A stretch of DNA of 64,000 nt. Source: MA-ANB-1 sp965216445. GTDB taxonomy: Bacteria; Actinomycetota; Acidimicrobiia; Spongiisociales; ZC4RG35. Shown here in pieces: positions 17,585 to 25,628 of this stretch. The translations under genes and the position numbers were made by a program. Below the pieces are notes generated by a model. The model had not been told where the DNA came from. It was given only the letters and a program-made list of their open reading frames with translations, and made no database searches. The DNA is taken from NCBI GenBank assembly GCA_965216445.1, contig OZ244166.1, positions 1,364,001-1,428,000 on the forward strand, read 5' to 3'. Position 1 is the first letter of the stretch. Every line of letters begins with the position of its first letter.

Positions 17585-17779
17585 ATGGGATCTCCCGCAG
17601 GATTCGAGTTCAAGGAGCGAGGAAACGGTGACGTCGTGATCACCCACCATGGAAGGCATGCAACAGTGCTCCGTGGTGAGAAGGCGCGGAGATTCCTCCG
17701 ACAGATCGAGTCACGCGACGCACAAGAAGTAATGGCACGGATGACCGGCAATTACAAACGAGGGAACGAGCGTCGCTGA
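17585..17779 (+). CDS. Small conserved-looking basic protein
   Basis: A 64-residue soluble protein rich in Arg and Lys, with GDVVITHHGRHATVLRG and an ending TGNYKRGNERR. The composition and motif conservation look like a genuine actinobacterial small protein, but I know no function. Its ATG comes right after the stop of the membrane-protein gene, so translational coupling is likely. Confidence 0.65.
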   Translation: MGSPAGFEFKERGNGDVVITHHGRHATVLRGEKARRFLRQIESRDAQEVMARMTGNYKRGNERR

Positions 17780-17801
17780 GTTCTCGGAACCTCCGCCGGG
17801 T

Positions 17802-19484
17802 TTACCTCGGGTAACTATCAAAAGCCGCGATGACAGCCTGCAACGAGGCAGTCGTGAGGTTTGCGTTGACACCAACGCCCCACTCAATCTTCTCTCCGGC
17901 GATCGAGGTTTCTACATATGCGACGGCTCTGGCTTCCGCTCCGCTACCGATCGCATGTTCCGAATAATCCACCACATCGAAGTCAGGGGAGAAGGTGTCC
18001 CGGATGGCATTGACCAGAGCTTCCACTGGCCCTCCGCCCGTGCCGTTGAGAGTCATAGGTGTACCTGCCACATCGATCCGGGCTACTAGCTCGGTTCGAC
18101 CGCCATCACGGCCGGTGGTCGTGCGTACGTCATGCCCTACAAGACGGACATCACGCGGTGAGAGGTATTCATCCCGGAATACCCGCCAAATCGACTCTGG
18201 TGTTATCTCCGTGCCGGAATCCTCGGTGATCGCCTGGATTCTCTTGGAAAAGTCGATTTGAAGTCGACGGGGGAGGTCGAAGCCATGTTCTTCGTGCATT
18301 ACGTAAGCGACGCCTCCCTTCCCCGACTGTGAGTTGACGCGTACAACGGCCTCATAGGTTCTTCCCACATGTTTGGGGTCTATCGGGAGATATGGCACCC
18401 CCCATTGGTCATAGTCCCTAGGCAGCGCAGAGAACCCTTTCTTTATGGCGTCCTGGTGCGATCCGGAGAAAGACGTGTAGACGAGGTCGCCGACGTAGGG
18501 ATGGCGAGGGTGGACTGGCAGGCGATTGCAGTATTCGGCCACCCTCCTGATTGAGTCGATGTCGGACAACTCCAACTCCGGGTCGACGCCGTTCGCGAAC
18601 AGATTGAGAGCGATATTGATTAGATCGACGTTGCCAGTGCGTTCACCGTTTCCAAACAGGGTGCCCTCCACTCTGTTGGCTCCGGCCATCACCCCAAACT
18701 CGGCGGCTGCAACTGCCGTACCTCGGTCGTTGTGGGGATGCAGACTCAAGACCACAGAGTCCCGGGCGTTCAGGTTGCGATCGAACCACTCGATTACGTC
18801 TCCGTACACGTTGGGCGAGTAGCACTCAACGGTGGCGGGAAGGTTTATCACGATGGGGCGGTCGGGTGTCGGTTGGATGACCTCCATGACCGCATGGCAG
18901 ACTTCAAGGGCGTAGTCAGGTTCGGTCAGGGTGAAGCTCTCCGGTGAGTACTCGTATCTGACTTCGGTGTCAGGAATCGACTCTTCGAGCTTCTTGGATA
19001 GCTTGGCGGCGTTGACCGCGATATCGGTCACACCCTCTTTATCCAACCCAAAGACAACCTCCCGCTGCAGGGGATTGGTTGAGTTGTAGAAATGGACGAT
19101 GGCCCGCGCGGCCCCTTCGAGGCAGTCGAACGTACGCTCGATCAGTTCATCCCGGCTTTGAACCAAAACCTGGATGGTCACGTCCTCCGGGATCAGAGAT
19201 TCTGCGATCAGCTGTCTGACGAAATCGAAGTCCGGTTGGCTTGCTGCGGGGAACCCAACCTCGATCTCCTTGAACCCGATCCGAACCAGTTCCTGGAACA
19301 TCCGAAGCTTGCGGGCAGGATCCATCGGATCGATTAGCGCCTGGTTGCCATCTCGGAGGTCAACAGAGCACCAAAGCGGTGCTTTTGAGATGGAGCGATT
19401 CGGCCAGGTTCGGTCGGCCAAGACAATCGGCACGAACGGTTTGTACTTGGTGAAAGGCATTGAAGAGGGTGCGTTTTCGGACAT
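17802..19484 (-). CDS. leuA: 2-isopropylmalate synthase
   Basis: A 560-residue synthase of the actinobacterial long type. An N-terminal HMGL-like TIM barrel begins with CSVDLRDGNQAL and has the metal ligands in SLHPHNDRG; a C-terminal LeuA dimer/regulatory domain (about residue 430 onward) contains NGTGGGPVEALVNAI, the leucine-feedback region. It condenses acetyl-CoA with 2-oxoisovalerate in the first committed step of leucine synthesis. The upstream region carries a leucine-rich leader peptide and a terminator hairpin, so transcription should be attenuated when leucyl-tRNA is plentiful. Confidence 0.96.
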   Translation of the reverse strand: MSENAPSSMPFTKYKPFVPIVLADRTWPNRSISKAPLWCSVDLRDGNQALIDPMDPARKLRMFQELVRIGFKEIEVGFPAASQPDFDFVRQLIAESLIPEDVTIQVLVQSRDELIERTFDCLEGAARAIVHFYNSTNPLQREVVFGLDKEGVTDIAVNAAKLSKKLEESIPDTEVRYEYSPESFTLTEPDYALEVCHAVMEVIQPTPDRPIVINLPATVECYSPNVYGDVIEWFDRNLNARDSVVLSLHPHNDRGTAVAAAEFGVMAGANRVEGTLFGNGERTGNVDLINIALNLFANGVDPELELSDIDSIRRVAEYCNRLPVHPRHPYVGDLVYTSFSGSHQDAIKKGFSALPRDYDQWGVPYLPIDPKHVGRTYEAVVRVNSQSGKGGVAYVMHEEHGFDLPRRLQIDFSKRIQAITEDSGTEITPESIWRVFRDEYLSPRDVRLVGHDVRTTTGRDGGRTELVARIDVAGTPMTLNGTGGGPVEALVNAIRDTFSPDFDVVDYSEHAIGSGAEARAVAYVETSIAGEKIEWGVGVNANLTTASLQAVIAAFDSYPR

Positions 19485-19530
19485 TTGTGGTCTCCGGGAG
19501 AAAGTAATGGGTCTGTGGGCGGGGTCCGGG

Positions 19531-19560
19531 GCAAAGAAAAAGCCCCCGGACGAGGGGGCG
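19531..19560 (-). terminator. leuA attenuator hairpin
   Basis: In the transcript GCCCCC (19559-19554) can pair with GGGGGC (19547-19542), directly followed by UUUUUCUUU. It is a compact intrinsic terminator placed between the leucine leader peptide and leuA, as expected for ribosome-controlled attenuation. Confidence 0.75.
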
Positions 19561-19586
19561 GGCGACCACGAAAACTACGCGTCGCC

Positions 19587-19628
19587 CTACATGAGGAGGA
19601 GGAGCTCGGAACGCAGCTGAACTTTCAC
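19587..19628 (-). CDS. leuL: leu leader peptide (attenuation)
   Basis: A 13-codon reading frame, GTG to TAG, encoding MKVQLRSELLLLM. It has five leucine codons, four of them consecutive CTC immediately before Met-stop. The stop lies about 28 nt upstream of the terminator hairpin. When leucyl-tRNA is scarce, a ribosome stalled on the CUC run should favour an alternative fold and let transcription reach leuA. There is only a weak Shine-Dalgarno candidate. The call rests on codon content and position, the classical signature of leu leaders. Confidence 0.72.
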   Translation of the reverse strand: MKVQLRSELLLLM

Positions 19629-19668
19629 ACGTGTGATGCTAGCTCAAAGGCTGCGACCTCCAAACACC

Positions 19669-20355
19669 TCAGTGGTATAGAGATGTCAGAGACCGTCTCT
19701 GGCTGCCATCGCTATCGAAGTTTTCAGGGTCAAGCCACCTTCGATAAATGGGTCGTAACTCCTCCCATTGCACATCGGTGATGGCGTACCACGATGTATC
19801 CCGATTCCGTCCCTTGTAGTGGGTTGCCTTCGAGAACGTACCCTCATAGGTGAATCCGAATCTGATCGCGGCACGTCTCGACGCTTCATTCAACGAATCA
19901 CACTTCCACTCGACACGTCGATAACCCAACCGAATTGCGTTGTCGACAATGAGAAAGATTGCCTCCGTTGCCTCACGAGTTTGCTTGAGCTTCTCCGAGA
20001 ACATGATTGAGCCAACTTCGATCACGCCGCCTGGTGGTTTGATGCGCAGGTAGGACAAGAATCCAAGAGCCGTCCCGTCGACAAGGATTGCGTAAGGCAA
20101 CCAATCTTCGAGGTCGACCATCGCAGCAACCTCTTGACGAAGGTCTTCTTCGGAATCGAATGGGCCGATACCCATGTAGGTCCACATGGCATCGGAGTCT
20201 GCGGTGAAGACCGGATAGAGCTCACGGGCGTGATCTGGCGTGAGAGGGCGCAATTCAACGTAGGCACCAGAGATCACGGCATCCGGTGGTGATGGGGGAG
20301 GTGTCCACCCATCGAGGCTCTCACCGATGGGCTGACCAAATTCGTTCAGTTTCAT
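19669..20355 (-). CDS. GNAT-family N-acetyltransferase (RimJ/RimL type)
   Basis: A 228-residue GNAT protein similar to the family that includes RimL and related amino-group acetyltransferases: ELRPLTPDHARELYPVF, VGFLSYLRI-like strand (ALGFLSYLRI), EVGSIMFSEKLKQTREATEA as the acetyl-CoA segment, and RRVEWKCDSLNEASRRAAIR typical of this branch. Substrate unknown. Start taken at ATG 20355 (MKLNEFGQ); a longer frame upstream overlaps the enoyl-CoA hydratase gene and looks spurious. Confidence 0.85.
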   Translation of the reverse strand: MKLNEFGQPIGESLDGWTPPPSPPDAVISGAYVELRPLTPDHARELYPVFTADSDAMWTYMGIGPFDSEEDLRQEVAAMVDLEDWLPYAILVDGTALGFLSYLRIKPPGGVIEVGSIMFSEKLKQTREATEAIFLIVDNAIRLGYRRVEWKCDSLNEASRRAAIRFGFTYEGTFSKATHYKGRNRDTSWYAITDVQWEELRPIYRRWLDPENFDSDGSQRRSLTSLYH

Positions 20356-20378
20356 ATTCAAGGGATGCCAGCCATGAG

Positions 20379-21188
20379 TCAGGGTGTGACTCTCGCACCA
20401 TGGCGACCGGCCCCATCTCGGAATTGTGCTGCGCCGGCCAATCCTTCCGCAGCCAGGGAAGGGAGGCTGATCTCCCACTCCTGGATCATGGCTTCCCTCA
20501 CGGTCAGACCGTGCTGCTCGATCAGAGACTGCCGGTCCGAGCGTAGGCATTGCTGCGGATGGGCAGCAATCTGTCGCGCCAACTCCTCGGCTCTGACCCT
20601 GGCCGCACCGTCGTCAACCACGTACTCACAAAGACCGATGCGCAACGACTCCTCGGCAGTGACCTTTCTACCTGTCAGCACCAGGTCCATGGCGCGGCCC
20701 ATGCCGACAAGCCGCGGGAGCCTGACGGTGCCGCCGTCGATCAAGGGGACTCCCCAACGACGGCAGTAGACGCCGAAGTAGGCGCTCTCTTCCATCACCC
20801 TCAAATCGCACCAAAGGGCAAGTTCCATTCCACCGGCTACAGCTGGACCAGCGACAGCCGCGATCACCGGTTTGGACAGAGAGAGCCTTGTGGGCCCCAT
20901 CGGACCTCCGGCTACACCGTTGGCCTGGTCTACCGGCCAATCGCCAGGATCTATGGAGCTCAAGACATCGGTGCCATCCAGGTCGGCGGCGATTTTGAGA
21001 TCCCATCCACTGCAGAAGGCGCCGCCAGCGCCCCACAGGACGGCGACGTTCGCATCTGAATCTGCCTCGAATTCGAGAAACGCGTCTCGAAGGAGTACCG
21101 ACGTGGCGGGGTCCATGGCATTTCGAGTTTCCGGTCGGGAAAGGATGACAGTCCAAACCGAACCCGATTTCTCGACACTCACGCTCAT
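20379..21188 (-). CDS. Enoyl-CoA hydratase/isomerase family protein
   Basis: A 269-residue crotonase-fold protein: LSRPETRNAM at the N-terminus, first oxyanion-hole segment GAFCSGWDL and second segment AVAGPAVAGGMELALWCDLR. The usual hydratase Glu pair is not clearly present at both positions (GGMELAL offers one), so the reaction could be hydration, isomerisation or another crotonase reaction on an acyl-CoA. It lies upstream of the acetyltransferase on the same strand and is divergent from the serine hydrolase gene. Confidence 0.87.
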   Translation of the reverse strand: MSVSVEKSGSVWTVILSRPETRNAMDPATSVLLRDAFLEFEADSDANVAVLWGAGGAFCSGWDLKIAADLDGTDVLSSIDPGDWPVDQANGVAGGPMGPTRLSLSKPVIAAVAGPAVAGGMELALWCDLRVMEESAYFGVYCRRWGVPLIDGGTVRLPRLVGMGRAMDLVLTGRKVTAEESLRIGLCEYVVDDGAARVRAEELARQIAAHPQQCLRSDRQSLIEQHGLTVREAMIQEWEISLPSLAAEGLAGAAQFRDGAGRHGARVTP

Positions 21189-21252
21189 CTACCCAGCTCC
21201 AATCCCGACTCCTATCAGCCGCACTCGTGCTTCCTGATATGTTTGGCTCACC

Positions 21253-22308
21253 GTGAGCATACGGAACGACGTGCTGCGTCGAAAACTGGTGAACTTCCAG
21301 GTGAAATCCAAGATCCCGGCCGTCGGTGCCGCCGTCGCGGCTCCCGGTCAGCCCACCCAGTCGGAGGTGGCTGGATCGCGATCCCGTGCCAGCTTTGATC
21401 CGGTTGAGATCGATGACTGTTGGCATATCGGCTCGTGTGCCAAGGCCATGACCGCAACTCTGTTCGCCGTCCATGTTGAGCAGGGCGCCATCGAATGGGA
21501 TACGCCGGTGGCCAGCGGTCTGGCTGATCTCTCGCCGGATATCAACCCTCTGTGGGGCGAAATACCGGTAGAGGACATCCTCCTGGGTAGATCCGGTTTA
21601 CCGTCGAATCTCGCGCTGGCGGCGACCGCGCGTGCCTTTGAAGACAGAAGGGACCTCACCGAACAACGTACGCAGGTAGCCCTTGACGTCCTCCGCTCAA
21701 CGCCGGATTCGCCGGGCCGGTTCCGCTATTCCAACCTCGGGTATGTAATTGCTGGCGCGATCATCGATCGGCTCGCCAAGAATGATTTCGAGTCGGACCT
21801 GTATGAGCGAGTCTTCCAACCACTTTCCGTTGAGACAGCTGGATTCGGTCCGCCAGCGAAGCTCATGGGCCACGGCTCCCGCGTGAGACTCGGCCCCCTC
21901 TCGATCGGTAAGGGCAGGCCAGTAACCCTTTCGACGCCCAAGAACGACAATCCTCCGGTGCTGAATTCGGCTGGACGGGTCCATCTGAAGCTCGATGATT
22001 GGGCTGAGTTCATCAAAGTCTTCGTCTCGGGTGGGGCCGGAATCATCAAGCCCGATAGTGTTGCTCGACTTCTCAGCGTTCCCGAGGGTCGTGGTGCCTC
22101 GATGGCCATGGGGTGGGCGCCTGCTCCCCAATTCGACGACGCCGCATACGCAATGCAAGGCTCAAACACTATGTGGGCGGCCACTGCGATGATCGGAGTC
22201 AATTTGGACCGCGCGGTGATGGTGGTGGCCAACGACGGTCGGTCCCGGGCTCTTTCTGGGACCGCAATGCTGGCGGCGGAAATCCTCTCCGATGTGGGAA
22301 TCAGCTAG
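21253..22308 (+). CDS. Beta-lactamase-family serine hydrolase
   Basis: A 351-residue class C beta-lactamase-like hydrolase: nucleophile motif SCAK (Ser61-Lys64) in HIGSCAKAMTATL, the Tyr motif YSNLGYVIAG and a late AMQGSNTMW region in place of the KTG/HxG strand. No signal peptide is visible, so it is probably cytoplasmic. Such proteins can be esterases, D-amino-acid peptidases or amidases. It starts with GTG and is divergent from the enoyl-CoA hydratase gene. Confidence 0.85.
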   Translation: MSIRNDVLRRKLVNFQVKSKIPAVGAAVAAPGQPTQSEVAGSRSRASFDPVEIDDCWHIGSCAKAMTATLFAVHVEQGAIEWDTPVASGLADLSPDINPLWGEIPVEDILLGRSGLPSNLALAATARAFEDRRDLTEQRTQVALDVLRSTPDSPGRFRYSNLGYVIAGAIIDRLAKNDFESDLYERVFQPLSVETAGFGPPAKLMGHGSRVRLGPLSIGKGRPVTLSTPKNDNPPVLNSAGRVHLKLDDWAEFIKVFVSGGAGIIKPDSVARLLSVPEGRGASMAMGWAPAPQFDDAAYAMQGSNTMWAATAMIGVNLDRAVMVVANDGRSRALSGTAMLAAEILSDVGIS

Positions 22309-22718
22309 GTGAGTTCCGATATCTCAAAGAGGTGACCGTCGAGATCCCTGAAGAAGGCTCGGATCTCTCCGCCACGATCGACGGGGTCAGTGAGAAACTC
22401 GACGCCTCTGCCTTTCAGGAGCTCGAACGTCGCTCGACAGTCCTCAACGCGGAAGATCATCTGTGAACTTACCCGGGTTGCATCGTTCGGTGGTTCGAGA
22501 CTGACAGTTGGTTTGTCGGGGGAAGGCGGACCACCGGTCACCAGGAGCAGCCATGTACCCATCAGATCGAGCACGACCGAGGTGCCGCCGTATTCGCCGT
22601 AGAGCGAGGCATCGAAAGTTCGGATGTACCAATCACGGCTTGCCTCAACGTCAGCCACCACAAGCATGTGTGTGATCGCACTCGCCTCAAACTGCCGACT
22701 ATGTGATTCTTCGGACAT
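22305..22718 (-). CDS. VOC-family (glyoxalase/bleomycin resistance) protein
   Basis: A 137-residue single-chain vicinal-oxygen-chelate protein with two beta-alpha-beta-beta-beta modules: MLVVADVEASRDWYIRTF at the start, SQMIFRVEDCRATFELLKGRGVEF in the middle and IRAFFRDLDGHLFEISE with the C-terminal metal Glu. Substrate unknown. It overlaps the serine-hydrolase 3' end tail to tail. A TAGTCT box lies 6 nt before the ATG (22725-22730), pointing to a leaderless transcript. Confidence 0.87.
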   Translation of the reverse strand: MSEESHSRQFEASAITHMLVVADVEASRDWYIRTFDASLYGEYGGTSVVLDLMGTWLLLVTGGPPSPDKPTVSLEPPNDATRVSSQMIFRVEDCRATFELLKGRGVEFLTDPVDRGGEIRAFFRDLDGHLFEISELT

Positions 22719-22724
22719 GGTGAG

Positions 22725-22730
22725 AGACTA
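22725..22730 (-). promoter_or_regulatory. Leaderless-type -10 box before the 22718 VOC gene
   Basis: TAGTCT, 6 nt, then ATG on the minus strand. Confidence 0.45.
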
Positions 22731-22761
22731 GGTGAGGTTCAGCCTGACTGACCTCGGCGGG

Positions 22762-23229
22762 TCACATCTTCTTGCGTGTGTAAGCGGCCGTCATCCGCTT
22801 CGACCAGTTTTCGCCATCCTCAGATGTCTCCCAGAGCCAGAAGAGGCTGTCTTCGGCGATGTCGCTGAACACCATTCTCTTGAATGTCTGGTCGGCATCG
22901 ACACGCCCAACTGTGGCAAACGAGGGGTTGCCGTCCACCTCGGTGCCAATGAAGTTCCAATAGTTGGCGTCTTGATCGACCCACGTTTGTCTCCACCCGT
23001 CGTGCTCGGAATAGGTGGACACACTCATACCTGACCAAGAGCGGGGCGCAAGAACTGAGAACTTCTCCAGGATGACGCTGCCCTCGTATTCGCGTGTGAT
23101 CGTGTTGGTAGCCGGGCCGGCCTCGGTTACGCAATCCCACTCGCCCAACCAGAAATCAAATGTATTTGGTCCCATACCCGAATAATGCGGAGTTCCCTCC
23201 GGTGATGTCAGGAAACCATGGATCTGCAT
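22762..23229 (-). CDS. Conserved hypothetical protein (DUF1579-like)
   Basis: A 155-residue soluble protein that reads like the lipocalin-like DUF1579-type family: FDFWLGEWDC near the N-terminus, then alternating strands (GWRQTWVDQDANYWNF) and ending ENWSKRMTAAYTRK. No catalytic motif is visible. The start could also be ATG 23175 (MGPNTFDFW). The upstream gap to the divergent VOC gene is only 16 bp and holds -10-like boxes for both directions. Confidence 0.65.
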   Translation of the reverse strand: MQIHGFLTSPEGTPHYSGMGPNTFDFWLGEWDCVTEAGPATNTITREYEGSVILEKFSVLAPRSWSGMSVSTYSEHDGWRQTWVDQDANYWNFIGTEVDGNPSFATVGRVDADQTFKRMVFSDIAEDSLFWLWETSEDGENWSKRMTAAYTRKKM

Positions 23230-23245
23230 TGCCTAGTATCGGAGG

Positions 23246-23599
23246 ATGCCCTCCAGCTTCAGCCACCTCTTCATGATTGTCAGCGACCTCAAACGACAAG
23301 TCGGACTATTCGTCGACCTGATCGGCCTCGAAGTCCTCGTTGAGTACCCGGGGTACGTTCGAGTCGGGGGAGGGGAGGGGTTTCACATCGGTATGGAGGA
23401 AGGCGACCCAGGTCCGGCCAACCGTGTGGAAGTAACTATCCAGGTTGATGATGTGGATCACGTGTATTCACAGTTGAAAGCGGGTCGAGTAGACGTCGAG
23501 GGGCCACCTTCCGACCAGCCCTGGGGTGCACGCCACGCCTGGTTCACCGACCAGGACGGGCGAAGGATGTCGGTGTTCTCGCCAACGGCTGGCAGTTGA
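23246..23599 (+). CDS. VOC-family protein
   Basis: A 117-residue glyoxalase-fold protein: HLFMIVSDLKRQVGLFVDLI, EVTIQVDDVDHVYSQL, WGARHAWFTDQDGRRMSV. TAGTAT ends 6 nt before the ATG (23234-23239), a leaderless signature; a GGAGG is also present but too close to the start to act as a normal ribosome-binding site. The next gene starts on its stop codon (TTGA), so the two form an operon with the aldolase. Confidence 0.85.
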   Translation: MPSSFSHLFMIVSDLKRQVGLFVDLIGLEVLVEYPGYVRVGGGEGFHIGMEEGDPGPANRVEVTIQVDDVDHVYSQLKAGRVDVEGPPSDQPWGARHAWFTDQDGRRMSVFSPTAGS

Positions 23600-24324
23600 G
23601 TCATCGCAGCCGTCTCGATTCCGGGTGGGTTACCCGTAACGCTTGGCTGACGATTAGCGATCCCGGACTCGCTGAGAGGGTTGCATCAAGCAAGTTGGTT
23701 GATGCGGTGACGCTGGACCTTCAACATGGCGATATCGGGTTGGAGCGCATAACGGACTTGATCCGTGGGATCGAGCTCGGAGGTGCTTCTGCCCTCGCAC
23801 GTCTCCGGGGGCCTGATAGTTCCGTTGTCTCGTACCTGCTCGACGCCGGGCTGAGTGGATTGATCATGCCGACTGTGTCAACGGCGGCCGAAGCTGCCGA
23901 GTTCGTTGCCGCAACAAGGTACCCGCCCCGCGGGGTTCGCTCGCACGGTCCGGTTCGGCGCTCCCCGCTGGGTTCCAACGATCCAGTCCTCTGGGCGATG
24001 ATCGAAACATCCGAGGGTGTCGACAACGTCGCCGATATCGCATCGACGGACGGAATTGACGGGTTGTTTGTCGGTCCGGGTGACCTGGGCATCAGTCTGG
24101 GAATCGGAGGAGGACAAAACCGGCGAGAGGCCGAGTTTCTCGAAGCGGTGGCAACGATCCGCGCGGCTGCCGAGGCGTCACGGGCTGCCGTGGGAATCCA
24201 TGCGACCGATGCTGACTACTCGAGAGAGATGATTGAGTCGGGGTTCGATCTAGTCACGGTCTGGGTGGACGCGGTGACAATCGACAAGTCATTGCGAGAG
24301 ATCGAGGCTTGGTTCGCGGAGTAG
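23596..24324 (+). CDS. HpcH/HpaI-type class II aldolase
   Basis: A 242-residue TIM-barrel aldolase of the HpcH/HpaI family: LDLQHGDIGLERITDLI, LRGPDSSVVSYLLDAGLSG, PPRGVRSHGP, a metal-binding Glu in WAMIETSEGV and the Asp in GLFVGPGDLGISLG. It should cleave a 2-keto-3-deoxy- or 4-hydroxy-2-oxo-acid to pyruvate plus an aldehyde; the actual substrate is unknown. The start codon is TTG, overlapping the TGA of the VOC gene. Confidence 0.88.
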   Translation: MSHRSRLDSGWVTRNAWLTISDPGLAERVASSKLVDAVTLDLQHGDIGLERITDLIRGIELGGASALARLRGPDSSVVSYLLDAGLSGLIMPTVSTAAEAAEFVAATRYPPRGVRSHGPVRRSPLGSNDPVLWAMIETSEGVDNVADIASTDGIDGLFVGPGDLGISLGIGGGQNRREAEFLEAVATIRAAAEASRAAVGIHATDADYSREMIESGFDLVTVWVDAVTIDKSLREIEAWFAE

Positions 24325-24363
24325 ATGCCGCAGGGCGGGACCCGCGGCATCTACCGGCATTGG

Positions 24364-24594
24364 TCAGTCCCGCGTTTCGCGGTCGACCACGACCTCTCGA
24401 TCGCGTTCGACGATCGTCTTCGATGGGCTAGCTGTCATTGCCAGGGTTGCAATGAAACCAACCGCTCCCGCAATTAGCAGAATGGCACCAACCACGTTGA
24501 GATCGATTCCCTCTGCGTCGACAGTTATGGCCCAAATCATGATGGCTCCAATTGCCATCATGAAGAGAGATATTCCAATCCCGCTTGTCCTCAT
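24364..24594 (-). CDS. DUF6458-type two-helix membrane protein
   Basis: A 76-residue protein with two membrane segments (GIGISLFMMAIGAIMIWAI and VVGAILLIAGAVGFIATLA) around GIDLN, then a charged C-terminal tail (IVERDREVVVDRE). This is the layout of the actinobacterial DUF6458 family, function unknown. It is followed on the same strand by nothing and preceded by another tiny membrane protein gene. Confidence 0.75.
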   Translation of the reverse strand: MRTSGIGISLFMMAIGAIMIWAITVDAEGIDLNVVGAILLIAGAVGFIATLAMTASPSKTIVERDREVVVDRETRD

Positions 24595-24637
24595 TTGATA
24601 CTCCTTGTCGACCGAACGCCTGCGAAATGCCGCGACG

Positions 24638-24781
24638 TCACGTGAACAAGCTCACGCCGCCGGGTCCCACTAGTAGTCCGATGATGATCAGAGCAACCCC
24701 GTAGAGCATTTGTCGCCGCAGTAGCGCAGCGATGCCGGCAATGACAAGAATGACAGCGATGATCCATAGCAATGTGGCCAA
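24638..24781 (-). CDS. 47-residue membrane protein, GPGGVSLF type
   Basis: A TTG-started frame of 47 codons with AGGAGAG 6 nt upstream, encoding two hydrophobic helices (TLLWIIAVILVIAGIAALL and YGVALIIIGLLVGPGG) and ending GPGGVSLFT. Very short proteins with this GPGG ending occur next to DUF6458-like genes in actinobacteria, from memory. The Shine-Dalgarno sequence and pattern make it credible despite its size. Confidence 0.68.
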   Translation of the reverse strand: MATLLWIIAVILVIAGIAALLRRQMLYGVALIIIGLLVGPGGVSLFT

Positions 24782-24830
24782 TTTCTACTCTCCTACCTAG
24801 CTTTCCAATTCCGATAGTGCCAGCCGAACT

Positions 24831-24880
24831 GGGGGTCAAATACCCCCCTAGGGGTGAAAAACTCCCCCGTAAAGGGGAAG
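24831..24880. promoter_or_regulatory. Alternating G/C-tract array upstream of the response regulator gene
   Basis: Three G-tracts (24831, 24851, 24874) alternate with two C-tracts (24843, 24864), giving overlapping inverted repeats such as GGGGGT-CAAAT-ACCCCC. Tracts of one kind repeat every 20-23 bp, about two helical turns, and lie over the likely -35 region. It may be an operator, possibly for the regulator itself. Confidence 0.45.
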
Positions 24881-24885
24881 ATCGG

Positions 24886-24891
24886 TAGTCT
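24886..24891 (+). promoter_or_regulatory. Leaderless-type -10 box of the LuxR-type regulator
   Basis: TAGTCT, 6 nt, then the ATG at 24898. No Shine-Dalgarno sequence at a useful distance. Confidence 0.45.
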
Positions 24892-24897
24892 CGACGT

Positions 24898-25551
24898 ATG
24901 CCGGAGCCAGTTCGAATTGCCCTAGTCGATGACTACGACGTGATCCTCGCGGGCGTGGCACACATGTTTGATCGCTACAAAACCCGTGTTTCTGTTGTTG
25001 AGCTCGATGCCAACAAGCCGGTCCAGCAAGACGTAGACGTCGTCTTGTTCGACGCATTTGCCCAACCCGAGGCCGACGCCGATCTCGAGACAGTGCTCGC
25101 GAATCCGCATGCGAAGCGGGTGGCTGTCTACACATGGAACTTCCGGGATGTGCTGATACAGGCGGCTCTAGACAAGGGAGCGAAGGGTTACCTCTCCAAG
25201 GCGTTACCCGCCAGGGAAATGGTCGCTGCAATCGAACTCGTCAACGCAGGTGAGACCGTCGTCTCCGAAGCGCCTACAGGGAACCGCTTAACGGTCGGAT
25301 TGGATTGGCCAGGTCGCGCAGAGGGTCTCAGCGAACGCGAATCGGAGATTCTTGCGCTGATAACCCAAGGCAAGTCGAACGCCGAGATCGCTGACATCGT
25401 CTACTTGAGTATCAACTCAATCAAAACCTACATACGGTCGGCTTACCGCAAAATCGGTGCAGCCAATCGAGTTGAAGCTGTTCTCTGGGGTGTGGAACAT
25501 GGCTTTAAACCTGACTATCGGCGCATCACGGGGTGGCGCCCAGCCGATTAG
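24898..25551 (+). CDS. NarL/LuxR-family response regulator
   Basis: A 217-residue two-domain regulator. The receiver domain has the acidic pair Asp11-Asp12, the probable phospho-acceptor Asp52 in VVLFDAF, and the conserved Lys in YLSKAL. The C-terminal LuxR helix-turn-helix (LSERESEILALITQGKSNAEIA, ending SIKTYIRSAYRKIGA; split here for length) binds DNA. No histidine kinase is adjacent, so its partner is encoded elsewhere. Its promoter region contains an unusual array of G- and C-tracts that could be its own binding site. Confidence 0.92.
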   Translation: MPEPVRIALVDDYDVILAGVAHMFDRYKTRVSVVELDANKPVQQDVDVVLFDAFAQPEADADLETVLANPHAKRVAVYTWNFRDVLIQAALDKGAKGYLSKALPAREMVAAIELVNAGETVVSEAPTGNRLTVGLDWPGRAEGLSERESEILALITQGKSNAEIADIVYLSINSIKTYIRSAYRKIGAANRVEAVLWGVEHGFKPDYRRITGWRPAD

Positions 25552-25628
25552 TCGCCAGGAATAACACACTCAACAATCCTACGAGTGGTCAGACTAATGG
25601 TCGACCGACCGCCCGATGGCGGGCTGAA

